Assembly (NCBI RefSeq): GCF_037038585.1
Contig: NC_092525.1
Span: 22,216,867-22,280,866 of the forward strand
Length of the DNA: 64,000 nucleotides
Reading direction: 5' to 3'
DNA from: Patagioenas fasciata
Taxonomy: Eukaryota > Chordata > Aves > Columbiformes > Columbidae
Of this stretch, positions 46,985-59,200 are shown in pieces (position 1 is the stretch's first letter; every line of letters starts with the position of its first letter). A program made the position numbers and the translations under genes. The notes beneath the pieces were generated by a model. That model saw nothing but the letters and a program-made list of their open reading frames with translations. It ran no database searches and was not told the origin of the DNA.

Positions 46985-48567
46985 GCCCAGGAGCCCTCTG
47001 CTCTCGAAAAGCCATCTCTCTCTATCCCACCTTCACTTAAATGCTAATTCCCTCCCCCTTTTCCGTGATCATGTGCCTCTACACCACAGATCTGCACAAC
47101 ATAGCATCCTGATCTGGCAATGTTTTACACCAGAGCACACAAAGCCAATGCAGTGCTAAGTATCTCTGTCAGCTTGAAGCCGTGCTCTGTCTTGGAGGAG
47201 TTTTGTCCTGAGCTGCAATCCTCTGGTTCGCAAGCAGAAGCCTCTGCTCCCTGTGACAGCAGCGGGAGAGCCACACACCCTGCCCGAGCTGACTGGGAGT
47301 GTGTTGCAGCAGTGGCAGGTGCTGCACAGAACTGCACTTTGCAACTGGCTCAATCCTTGCAACTACTATAGAAACTAATCCCCATTTCCACTGTTTTTTG
47401 ATGCAGGAATTTAGATTAGTCCAAGTAACATTGGGGCTTCTCAGCTGTCCACCTCAAAGTCTTTTCATTTGGTCCATCTCAAAGCACAGCTGGTGGCTGT
47501 TGTTTTCACATCTATCCAGAATACCTTGAGTTTTGCTTTTGTAACAGCTTGCCCTCACTGAGAAATTTTTCATGGTGCAGCACGGTGTCATTTTCTAAAT
47601 GCCGCTGGCATGAACAGTGCACAAGTACCTAAGCTGAAATAGTCTAACAGAAAAAGGCTTTTTATATTGCATCATAGTCTGACATAGAAAACTGCTGCAC
47701 CACTCTTATCGAAATGTTTCATGGCCGAAATCATGGCCCCTGTCTGCTCAACCGTGCATCAGCACCCCGCTGGGTACATCAGCAAAGTTGCAAGGGGAAA
47801 AAGAGCTTTGTGCAGAGGTTCTTGCAATCAAAATCCCTAGTCTGGGAAAATAAAAGCACATATGGGACTAAAACCAGGCTATGAAACCTGATTTCCTTTT
47901 CTTTTCCAGAAATAAAAATTTCATAATAGTATTCTGCTGGACATGGCCTTCAGTTAAGGGGAGGCGACTCATATTCCCGCTTATGCAGATGGGCACTTGA
48001 AACACCCATGGAAACCCCACAGCCCTTTAAGCATGGGTTTACCCAAGGGACTAACTCTGCTCCTCGCAGGGTGAATCCATGGTGGATGACTTGCTAAATG
48101 GCAAACATTGTAATGGAAGGATGCTAACATGTGCCAGTTCTGTGGCGTTTTGTTTGTCAAGAAGCATCTCTCAAAGAAACCAATTAAAAGCCTGCAACCA
48201 GGAGAGCAATAAAGACTGTGGAAGAAAAACAATTCACAGCACTTGACTTTAGGGATCTGGCCTGACAGTTGGTCAAACTGAGGCCCTGTTTTACTGAGTT
48301 AAAGTGTTTTAATTATGATTGTAGTAAAGCCTAAGACTTCTTCTCACTCACATTGAACTTGTGGTTCTGGGTACCACAGAGACTCAGTGAAGAGCTTGTT
48401 GTACATAAAACATTTGTCCTTTGGACATGCCAAGGTGGGACAGCTCGTGCATCGTCGTTAACGCTGAGGAAGGATGCGTCAGTAAGACAGTGCTTGAAAA
48501 GCCAGTGCCTGTACACGCACACATGCCCTCCAGCAAGGCTTTAAATAATATTGTTTCTCCTGCACAG

Positions 48568-48631
48568 CATTCTCTAGCAAGAAGTCCCTTTTGTCCATTA
48601 TCACAGACTATAAGAGTGGTCATTACCTCAG
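48568..48631 (+). other. candidate 64-base exon, unidentified
   Basis: A strong acceptor (TGTTTCTCCTGCACAG) and a strong donor (CTCAG|GTAAGG) enclose 64 bases open in two frames, one reading FSSKKSLLSIITDYKSGHYL. It could belong to a non-coding transcript. No linked exon was recognised. Confidence 0.2.
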
Positions 48632-51171
48632 GTAAGGGAAACAAGATGGGATGCCAAAGACTCTGCTTCCTGGCGTAAATCAGTTCTTGAAAGGCAGTAA
48701 TTTCCTTTGAATCTCCCAGGAGTGTCTCCTCTGTGGTAGACCTTGTCAGATGGAGCTAATCCCACCCGGTTTCAGAGCCAGACCTCTATGGCACATGAAG
48801 TGCTGATGTGAGAGAAACAGCAACTCCTGTGTCCCTGCTGAGAAGAGATAATGGCAAGCTCTCTGCTACAGCACCATGGTGTAGTAATTCTGCACTTTTT
48901 AAAAATTACAAAAATCTCTGTCATGAGATTAAGTTTGGAGAAGTTTGGCTTTGCCTTTTCCTCAGAATGCTATGTGGAACTGCCAGATGGCAGCTGTGAG
49001 CGGTCAAACTGCTGAAAACCTGACTGCTCCAAGCCAGCGCTGGTGATGAAGCAGTCCAAACAAGCAAGATGCAAGTCACTGCAATCCTGGAGGAAGAAAA
49101 ACACCCTTCACCCTTCAGAGTGTAAATTGTATTAAAGTGTACCAAGGGAAAAATGGGCTTTTTGCATTTGCAGAGCCCTGACAGTCAGGAAATTTGGTTT
49201 CCCTCATTTACTACAGATGTCTTACATGATTCCTTTCTCTGTACCTCTGTTTTATCTCCTGTCCCACATGGAAAATGTACCTTCTTCTCCCACAGTGGAG
49301 AAGGTTGAGAAGAGCTGAGAACTGTCAAGGTGCCTGCCCAGGTGTGCTCTTGCTTGAGTCCCTCGGGCAGCATCGCATTAACTGCTCTCTGCCCCAAATG
49401 GACACCCTGCTGCTTCCTCCTGTGTGCAATTGTCCTGCTACACAATGCCAGGATTTAGGATTATGCTGGAATTTCACCATCTGGGAGGAGGAGATAGGGC
49501 AATGCAAGGCAGAAGCGGACATGCCCTTCAGAGCAATCAGGTTTTACAGTGATAACCTGTTCCGTTAGCTCCGATTTCATTGCAATGTGATTACCCGTGT
49601 CCGTGAAGTGCTCCCTGGTTTAGATTAGGCCTTATGTTAAACCCACGACTTGTTTTCATTCTGGGTCTTTAGAAGATAATTTGCATGTTTCAAATTTTGA
49701 ATTATTGAAGATGAATTGATAGTTTAAGTAAGGGTACATAAACTGTATTTATACAGTAGATGCTGATCCCACCCTTCTCATTCAAATCCAGTCTCTGACC
49801 GAAGGGAATGTGGCTCACAGGTTGTGCTTCACGTCAGAATTCCACCTTCAGAAAAGACAAACTCACTTAATGCATTTTAAGTGCAAAAGTCAAACCTGGC
49901 TGGGAAGAAAGCCCACGCCAGCTACCAGTCTTTTATTCTGCCATATTATCAGACTGTGTGCTACAAAATCCAAGCCAGGTGTGTTTATTAATAACAACTA
50001 CTTTCTCTCCAGGAATATCTGGAGTTTAATTAACCCTGACACAAACAGCTGTCATAAAGAGTATTGAACCATTTCTGTTCTCATCATTTGCATTTCAGGA
50101 ATGCCCTAAAGGAAAAGGAAGGATTCATGGCGAATGCTGTCCATAAATTTCTCTGATCTTTTCCTTTCAAGAGGAATAATCACCAATGAGCAGCAGTGAA
50201 AAGTGCAGATGGCTTGTAAAAATAAGTATAATGTGCATTTATAAAGTAAAACGTCCATTTGTCATGGACAAGAGCTACTAAAAGAAACTTGGTGAAGCAG
50301 GCTGGTTTTGCTCAAAGGTTTTGTTCTGGTCAACATGATGAGAATCTGACTGTCAGAAGACAAAATGTTCTTTCTTCAAGCAGACCTTTACATTGTAAAA
50401 AACACACTCTGCATTTCAGAACCACTCCTTAAAGCAGCCTAAACTTCCAGGGTGTTCAGAACATTTCCAGATAAGCAGAGAGACACTTTGCAGGTAAAAC
50501 ATAACAGCAATTCTTAAAAAGCAAGCTTGTCTTGACTTTTCATTCTCCTAGTAAATTAATTGGTTGTCTGTTTTCCTCTCTTTTTTTTTAAGTGCATGTT
50601 TCATTAATTAAGAAATGGTTTAGTGCATTTCTTCCATTCAGACCACACAACAAATATTTAATCAATGCAATATCTGGACCATATTCCAGTAAAATAGCCA
50701 TCTACGGCTTGTAGGAACATTAGGACCTTTCAGAGCCTGAGGTGCACCCTTATATGACAGATTTTCATTCTACTCTAACAAGCAGTGATGCCATCCCACA
50801 GCTCTGCTTGCGGTTTAAATGTTAAATGTCCCCAACCTACTCTCTGCTAGAGGTGTGCCCATGTATCAGAGCCATGTTCCTCCTGGCACTGTGCACATGT
50901 GTGGTGGCTTTGCTGGAGAGTAGCAGGAGCAGGGAGAACATTAGGAGGCAAAGTTACCAGCAGCATTCATGATGGGTAGTTTTGAATCCTTGCTTACTCA
51001 TACCAGTACCAATGGACGCTTGCTTGCTTGTTTTTCTGCTAATTTCAGTGATGTAGGACCAATACAGTATATCTATTGAAGTGTGAGTTGATCTGCAGTT
51101 GATTATCTCCCGTAAACATTTGCGGGAACTATGAGATGGACAAAATCTTCATGCATCTCTTTGCTTTTCAG

Positions 51172-51190
51172 TGTTCATCTGTTGCTGATG
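51172..51190 (+). other. candidate 19-base microexon
   Basis: TCTCTTTGCTTTTCAG, then 19 bases, then GATG|GTAAGT. Both sites are close to consensus, but the exon would be very small and is not tied to any gene. Confidence 0.12.
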
Positions 51191-54100
51191 GTAAGTAATC
51201 TTGCCATTTCGGATTCATCTCATCTGCCTGTAAATATTGGAAAGGAGGTCTAAGCTCCAGGACAGCCACCTGCATCCCTTCCAGCAGCAAATGGCAGGAA
51301 CACATGTTGCTACAGGGTAAAATATGTCTCCTGGGCCAGGATGAATTGCCAAATGCTGGTTGCTGTCTATTATTTCCATTGGCTACAGAAGTGTGAGCAA
51401 ATAGCTGAAACCAGCTAATTTTTAGATAGTTGAAACAAGGTGAGAAAATGCTACCCTTGCAGCTGCATCTGTTTCGCTTTTGAAAGATCTGCTTGATTTT
51501 ACAAAACATAAGCGAGATTCTTGCTTTCAGGACACAGCCAGGAAGATTAAAGAATAAACTTCCTTCCCCCATTGGCACACTGTTATTCTTCCCCAGCCAT
51601 CTACTGATCTGCTGTTTTTTTTAACCTCCTTCCTGCAAAGCACCTGGCAGTGGGCACTCTGAGGTAGCTGAGGGGTGGAAATGAACCTTTGCACAGGTTC
51701 AAGACAGCAATTCAGCAATTCTGCATTCAGCAGTTCTCACGTTTGAAATGAATACTGAATCATGCACACTGCTGAAAAGTTTACATTTGTCTGTTCCTTG
51801 CCTTTCCTCAATTACCAGTTTGAAAGAACATCTTCTGTTCCACCCATCTACACAGCGGGGAACCAGCATAAAACTTGTGTTATTCTGTTTTTCCTTTGAC
51901 TGGCTTTTGCTTTTAACAAGAGCAGCACATGCAAAACCCTATTCAAGGTCTGGTGCTCTATTTGTGTGGCAATCCATAGCAGTCCTGAACTAGAACTGCA
52001 AACTAAAAAAGAAACCCTGTCAATTAACATCATTGCTACCAATTACACAATGAAGGAGAAAAACCCTAGTCTTTTAAAAATAAGAGTAGTTGTTAACTGC
52101 AATTAATTTTCAGGACTCTCAGAGGAATCCATACCAGAAAGCCATATGTTATAGTACACACCTAATGCTGGAGAGAAATTGCCTTTTACACATATTTACT
52201 GTGTTCTAACTATTTTGCTTGTACAGCAGGGTTTGGGTTGGGGGAATGGTTTGGGTGTGGGTTTTTGCTAATGTAAACCTAAAATTAGCCTAGTTTGTAT
52301 TTTAATTTTAACCTAGAACATTGTATGATTCCACCTCATGTTCTTACTTGTATTTACTTCTTTCTGGCTGAAGGCAGGTGAAGGGAGCTGGGGAGCACAC
52401 AGGGAGGGGGACAGGCACAGGTCCACACCAGGGCTGTTCTCTGCTGGAGAGAAGAGACGGTCAAAACTGCACAAGTGTCTGACTGGCTCCTCACTGAACA
52501 GTGTGATTTAAAAAGCATTCCAAGAGGAGCTACAAGGAATTAAAAAACCACTGAGCCTGAGTGCTCTACCAGGCTAACTCATGGAAATGATTACCAAAAA
52601 AAACTGAATCAACAAGTCTATGGGCAAACATGGTTGAGCAGGAGACTGTTAATGTAGCTCTCGTAGAGAAAAGTCTCCACCCAGATCTGTGCAAGCTCCT
52701 GGGAGACAAACCATGGCAAAGCATTTAGTAATCATCTTACCCAACCTCGTTACTCATGTGAAAAACAGTCCAACGTGCTTTAAGAGCAAGGAGGAGCACA
52801 GCAGGTAAGTGGTGGGAGGGAGGGAGGACTGGTGCAAAGCCAGTGCTAAAAGCAAGGAGGTGGTAAGAGAGGGATTCCCAGGAGAAACTGGAAGCAGGAT
52901 TGTGTAACGAGGTTACCACATTGCCATGATGAAATAATTAAAAGCCATGGAGATCATGGTATGGACACTGGAATAGTGAACTTGGTTCTTAAGCTTCTTA
53001 ATGTGATCTTAACTATCCCAGTGTCACTTACGCTCATATGCACAACAGGATCCTTTAATTTTATAACAATAAATGAGTTGTTAGCTGGCCTCCTCCTCTG
53101 CTCCCTGGTAATTTAGATTAATAGCATTTATGTGTTTTCTTTAAAGAAATTATTATCGGAGCTTTCTCATGGTACCAGAGGAAAGATGCCTATTTTTCTT
53201 CATGTTAATACTATCATTTTTAAAAGTCTAAGATGTTTTTTATTCACTTGAACAGGGAATATGAATAGGAAAAGAGAATTGCATTTGCACTGCATAAAAT
53301 AAAGACGAAATCACTTTTGTGGATGCTTGATATACACTTAGCAAGCATTTTTAAAATTCCCGTATTCCCAACATGTACGTATGCACATTGAGGATCACTG
53401 GCTTGTTCAAAGGACAATTTACTTCATTATTATTTATACTGTTTGGCTAATGAAATTATCTGCTTTCTTTTCCTTCCAGTGAGATTCTGGGTAATCTGAA
53501 AGGCTCATAGTGATACATTAGTTCCTGTGGAGGTAACTCGCTAGTCATCCAGTACTATGAGCTTTCTTATGCCTTTCCCCTACAGAATAAGATTTGTATG
53601 CCCAACATTAAAGACAATTGCATTTTTAGCATAATTTGCAACAGCTCAGTCTTTATCTTTTGAGGGTGCTGGTTCAGTCCCATAGGAGAACTGTATATGG
53701 TCCTTTACATAATATGGAAGATGCATTAAAATCCTGATAATTAAACCCAATTTTATAAATGCAGAAATAAAGTAGCCTACTTTTTTACTAGCTCTGCAAT
53801 ACTAGGTACAGTATCTTACCCATCATTTGTGCTTCAAGTCCACAATGGTGATCAGAAATCCCAGCAAACCGAGAGGATTTAGCTATCACAAGCCAGTGGC
53901 CTGGTGTATTCAGAGCAGTATCCAGGGAGCAGTTGTCAGTGGTGAGTGTGCAGGATGCAATGGCAGGACCCAGGTTGTACGGCTGGACGCCTCCTCTTAC
54001 AATCCTTTGGCACATCAGAATGGGACTCTCTCAGCTTTTTCATCAGTGGTAAAATGAAGAGGTGATCTGATTTGCTAATTGTCTGGGAAGAGGAAAGAAA

Positions 54101-55873
54101 ACAACATTGCTACAATTTTGTTGAACAATTTGATTTTCATGACCTACATATCCGTTTTGCTAATTAATTCGCATTCCCAACTGTCTTTCACATTCTCACT
54201 CTAATAATTCAGTGTCTTTTAAAATTTTACTTTAAAAAAGCAATTATTTTCTTAGCTAATTCTGGTTTCAAATTTGGGAGCCAGAGATGACTTAGCATGT
54301 CACTAATATCCCTCAACATTCCTCAGTTTTCATTTGGCCACTGGGGAATTCTTTATTGGCTGAGTGTCAGGTTTTAACTACATGGCTTTGTTGGAAAAGC
54401 TGTTTTATTTCAGTCTTTTACCCTTCTGATCCACATAAACAAAACTGGAAAACAGAACTGCTATTTGAAAAACAGGTATTGGAAGACAACAGTGGCAGTT
54501 CACATATGTTTTGTATGTCACTTAAAAATCACATGGTGGCCAAACTTGCAGCATCGTATTGTCCAGAACACCAAACCATTAGGATCACATTCTGGAATCG
54601 TGCTGAAGGAGTTATGATACAGTTTCTCTGACAATTGCTATGTACAATTAGGTTATATTTCATTTAAAGAAAACACCTAGCAAGATGAATTCTGACTCCA
54701 ATCACATTAATTCACATTAAGTAAGAGTTTTAATTATATTAAAAATTATCTAGAGATGCAGCAAAGTGCTTAATTCACATGGCTTGGTGGAGAAGTAGGC
54801 TACAGTCTGTTTTATAAACCTCACTTCAACTTACTTAAGACTGGCTCATCTTTCTTTTCTCCAGCCCTCTCCTAAGCAATCCTAGCCCGTTTCAGCCTGG
54901 CTACGAGCTGTATGGTGATGAATGCACAGTCCTGAGGCTGAGCAAATGCAGAATCAGCACAGAGTCAGGGCTCTGCTAACCTGCTGGTTGGAGATGGTAC
55001 TTTCCCAGCAAGCACAGAGTGAGATCATGTCTGCTCATAAAAATGTGTAGGCAGATCGCTAGATATCAAGGTAATGTCAGTTATTCCTCCAAATTGCTGG
55101 CACATACAGTGAAGCAGAGATTAAAAGCAAATCTGGCCCTAACACTCTGGTTTTGTGTTGTGCTGTTCAGGGCTCAGCAAATGTTCTCGGTCAGCAAACC
55201 CATGGGAAATCTACTTACTCTGGCTACCAGGCCCAGGACCATAAATCATTGTACTAGAGATAAGTAGCAGTGAAAAACATCAACATTATTTAGCATTGTA
55301 GAGAAAATACATTTGCTACAGGGATGAAACATAGCTAACGGATTCAGGATATCTTTGTGTCATGGCAAACAGAAGCTGGGCTGCGTATGGAAGTACATAC
55401 GTAAGATTTCAGTGAGCCAATTCAGTGAGAGCTCCCTGTTGTTTTATCAGCTTGCCGTGCTTCCTCCAGCCTCCAGCTATGGATTGTACTTCTCTGGAGC
55501 CCCTGAAGAACATTTCTGAATGTGGAATCTTGGTGGGAAATGGGGCATCGATTCTTATCGATCCCCCGTCTGCACCTCCATCCTGGCTGGCTGACAGCAT
55601 CCCCAGGGTATTCCCAGTGCTGCTCTTGTCCTAGAGAGCACAGACACAGCAGAAAATGCCATCCGTCTTACCTAGAACAAAACAAGGACAAAATGTTTCC
55701 CAGTTTACTTATGTGAACAGCACAGCACCTTGGTAATCAGTAGTTTAGGGATTTCTCATTCTGCCAGGTTTATTGAATATTAGTGATGTTGAGGAATCCT
55801 GCTGTGAATAGCTGAACACAGCTGCAGTTGTTTATCAACAAAAATCTTCAATCTAGGTCAGGCACATCAGATT

Positions 55874-55892
55874 AAAAAAAAAAAAAAAAAAA
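55874..55892. repeat. poly-A tract, A19
   Basis: The longest homopolymer in the window. No retrocopy was recognised before it. Confidence 0.85.
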
Positions 55893-55999
55893 GGTAGTTT
55901 ATCAAGCAGTACTGGGTAAAATACAAGTCTTGAAACAAAAGGAACACAGGGGAAAGCTACGATGCACAATATGAACGTATAGAACTTGACCTTTAGACA

Positions 56000-56227
56000 T
56001 CATTTAATGTCTCTGTGAGGCATTCCATAACGTTTTGGTAGCATTAATGCCACAATATTTGATCTTTTTGCACAGTAACAATCATATGTTAACACAGCAA
56101 ACAGTTTTGCCCGGTAATGTTTTCTCCTAAGATTTTCTCCTAAATCGATATTTACATAGGTATCTTCTTCAAAGTCCTCAGACAGGGAACTAACAGCAAC
56201 ATTGTGGATTATCTCAAGTGAAACCAA
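56000..56227 (-). other. unidentified open frame, 75 codons
   Basis: The frame has protein-like composition, with an acidic stretch (SEDFEEDTYVNIDLGE) followed by a basic one (NLRRKHYRAK), ending at TAA. There is no ATG before the last 14 codons, so it would need an upstream exon. The nearest acceptor (TTGCTGTTAG, exon from about 56191) has a weak pyrimidine tract. No family was recognised. It may be chance or a relic of an unknown gene. Confidence 0.15.
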
Positions 56228-59200
56228 GCCAGTCCCAGTTTTTACATGGATTCAAAGCTTTTTCCAGGTCCTGGTGTTTTGCATTTTTTTCTACACCAAC
56301 CTACCAATCACAAATAAAAAGCAGCCCTAAGCCACGCCTGACAATACAATGAGATGTTTACAAAAATAATGAGATTTTAAAGTAACTCTCCTTGGGGTTT
56401 GGCCAGGGAAATGGCCCTGGAATGCAGATTTGCAAGCCCTCCCCACCAAAGAGTAGGCAATATCTGTTCGCTTTTAGTTTCCAGAAAAATGTTTTAAGTC
56501 TGGGACTAAGGCCAGATGTGGTCACAAACAAATTTGGGAAGGTGAACAAATTGTTATTTGCTGAAAATAATTGCTTCCTGTTACGATTACCATAGCAATT
56601 AACATAATTCTTTATAATGCTCTTGGGAACAATAAAGTTAGTGGAGAGGAACAGCAAACAAATATCTTTCTCTGCTCTAGGAAACAGATTAGTACCAAAT
56701 CTGGTTTGTTACATGGGCAGCAGGAGAGTTGCTTTGTCCTTAGCGCTTCACTTTCTTGCTTTTAAATGCTTGGCTTTAGTCAAAGTTACAAGAGACAATT
56801 AAGTTGTTGTTACTTAGCAACCATGACTGGGTTCAGGAGCAGAGCACTTTGGAACAGCCAGTACTTGACTCCTAGACATCACCTCTCCAGCATACCTGGG
56901 ATCACTCACTTTTGTTCAGAAATGAGGCAACAGGGGCACAGAAAAACAGTCCAAGTACCTATAAAAGTGTTCATAGCCCATATTTCAAACTACTAGAGGA
57001 GCTTCACACTCCCCTGGTTTCCCGCCATACCATCACCCAAACAGACGAGTTTCTGAAGAAATGTTTGAGACAGGAAGGACAGAGGGGTCTAAGGGCATCT
57101 CAGGCATCTCAGTGCTAATGTCACCAATGTCAACTGCAGCGAAACACCTATGTCCTGTGGGTGTCCCAGTGGACCTCTTCTTCTGTGTGCTCCCATGTAT
57201 CACTTAGATGCTTTTGAGTTTCAAGGAGGTACTTAGTATGTCCTTAGATGAACAGGAAGTTTTGAATGAAAATATTATTACTGTAATTGTACATTTCCTG
57301 TAAATTATGGGACTTTGGTACTTCAAAAGTGGTAGCTGCATCAGACATTGGTGAGAAAATGTTATTCCTTTGTATAAAAGTCCTTCAAATAACTCCTTTT
57401 CCCCTCTCCCCAAAATTCCTAACTCAGTGGATTTATGAAAACCTCACAGTTCTTTCTCTATCTACTCTTGTAACACACTGGACAGGCTGGGGAAAAGAGT
57501 ATGGGGAAAGGGACCATGCAGCACCAAGCAAAACAGAGCAGACGTTCTGGCCCAGACCTTGATACATAACCACTCTGCAAGTAATTAAATATGTGCTAAG
57601 AGTTATTTGAGAAAATAAAGCACAAAAGACAGAGAAGTGACTAATTTAGAAGGATCATAATACTTAGTTAAGACTCAAGGCATAATTCTGATAATCTTCA
57701 GAGCCGTTCATACAAGGGGCTCTGAAAGCACCAAGGCCAACTTTGACCGGCGCGTATGAGGCAGCATCAGGCCCCTCCTGCTCACAGCTGGCAAAACCAC
57801 TCTCAAATCACAGATGCAGAGTGGGAGGCTCAGGGTCACGCACCAGCATCCAAGGGTGACTCAAGTGTGTATTTTCCTAGGAGTTTAAGCACAGGCTTCA
57901 AAAATGTTTGGCAGATATTACAAGAGCTCCCAGTAGAAACAGAAGGGCAGCATAGCTGGTCTCAGAGCACTAACGGGTGAAGAGGCTTTTGCTCTGATAT
58001 TCTAGCATCCAGATAAACTGTGTGGTTCTGGAAGGCTGAACAGATGTAGCTGAAAGTACCAGTAGCCAAGTATTTCTCATTACTTTTTCCTGTTGCAATG
58101 GAAAATGGAGGAAATTAATTTGGCTGGGGCATGCGATGCTTGCCTGGTAGACCTTAAGTATTTTGTTCAGCCCCAGTACACAGGAATGGAAAATGTCTGA
58201 ATATATTCAGTGAGGGTCCAGTTCTCCACTGGTCACAGCAGGCAGCAAAGCTGTGAGCAGCGGGAGCGCGGGGATGCTCTCTGTGGAAAAGCAGCTCTCT
58301 CTTGCTCTGCCACCTTGCCTATTCTCCGGCACTAGTGACCTGCTTATTGGTCCTTCCCTGGAGGTCCAGCTTCACAAACATCGTCTGCCAGGGATGCAGG
58401 TACACAGCAGAAAGGGAGTCAAGAGGTACGAAGTGGAACCTGCAGCTGTGGGTCCTTGGCAGCTGAAGAGCAATTGCCTCTCCTGAAAGCAGCTCGAAGC
58501 ACCAAGCAGAAGTGATTCACAGGAAAAGCCACATTCCCTCCATTGTGATAGCGGTATCACAAAATTCTGTATTTACCTAAATCCCCCATTGCACCATCTC
58601 TAACGCTCTGTCCAGGCAAGTTCCTGGTTACATACCAGCTATGTGCATCTTGTGTATATTTTTATTCTTTACAACCCATCCACAGGTATTGTACCAAACT
58701 GCCCTGTGCTCCTGAGAACCCTTCTCCACACTGAGAGGCCTGCGCTCTTCCATTAGCCATGAAGTTCAGTGTCTCCTTATGGAGAAAAGGATTCTGAAGT
58801 GCAGGAAAGGGCCCAGAATCCATATAAACAGCAGAAGCCTGAGAAATGCTTACGGTCCTGTCAAATGACACTCTTAGGCTTTAGAATGTGATGTTCAAAG
58901 TCCCTGGGAGCTGCAGTCACAGCAGAAACAGTGAGGTGAGAAGTTATTTCCTTGTAAACAAGCAATATTTCCTGTAAAACAGCAAACACCAACAGCTAGT
59001 GGCTATTCAAGGTTTCAAGGCTTCTATGTGGCAAGTTCTTGTATTTGAAAATGAAATTAGTACAAAATGCAGCAACATTCTTGGTACATTAGACATGTAT
59101 TAATAATGTTCTTTATAGAACTAGATAACATTTAAATTGCTTCTAATAATGTAATTGCACCATGAAACAACTTTGTTTCCTTATACTGAAATAAGAAACA

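Larger units (their letters stand above)
46985..55873. other. intergenic, no supported gene
   Basis: No coding gene was recognised. The longest open frame (51168-51578, minus, 136 codons) is within what chance allows in this much sequence. Two exon-like cassettes on the plus strand are listed separately. Confidence 0.6.

Noticed and set aside
51168-51578. 136-codon minus-strand open frame, the longest in the right half
   Set aside because: One or two frames of this length are expected by chance in 33 kb read six ways at this base composition. There are no domains and no splice context.
55874-55892. Poly-A tail of a processed pseudogene
   Set aside because: No gene-derived sequence is recognisable upstream and no target-site duplication was seen. 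The same holds for the other A/T runs (3124, 19605, 24199, 43548).
56890-57000. A third MIR-like SINE ('gaaatgaggcaacaggggcacagaaa')
   Set aside because: Only one short segment resembles the family; the ordered flanking segments are missing.
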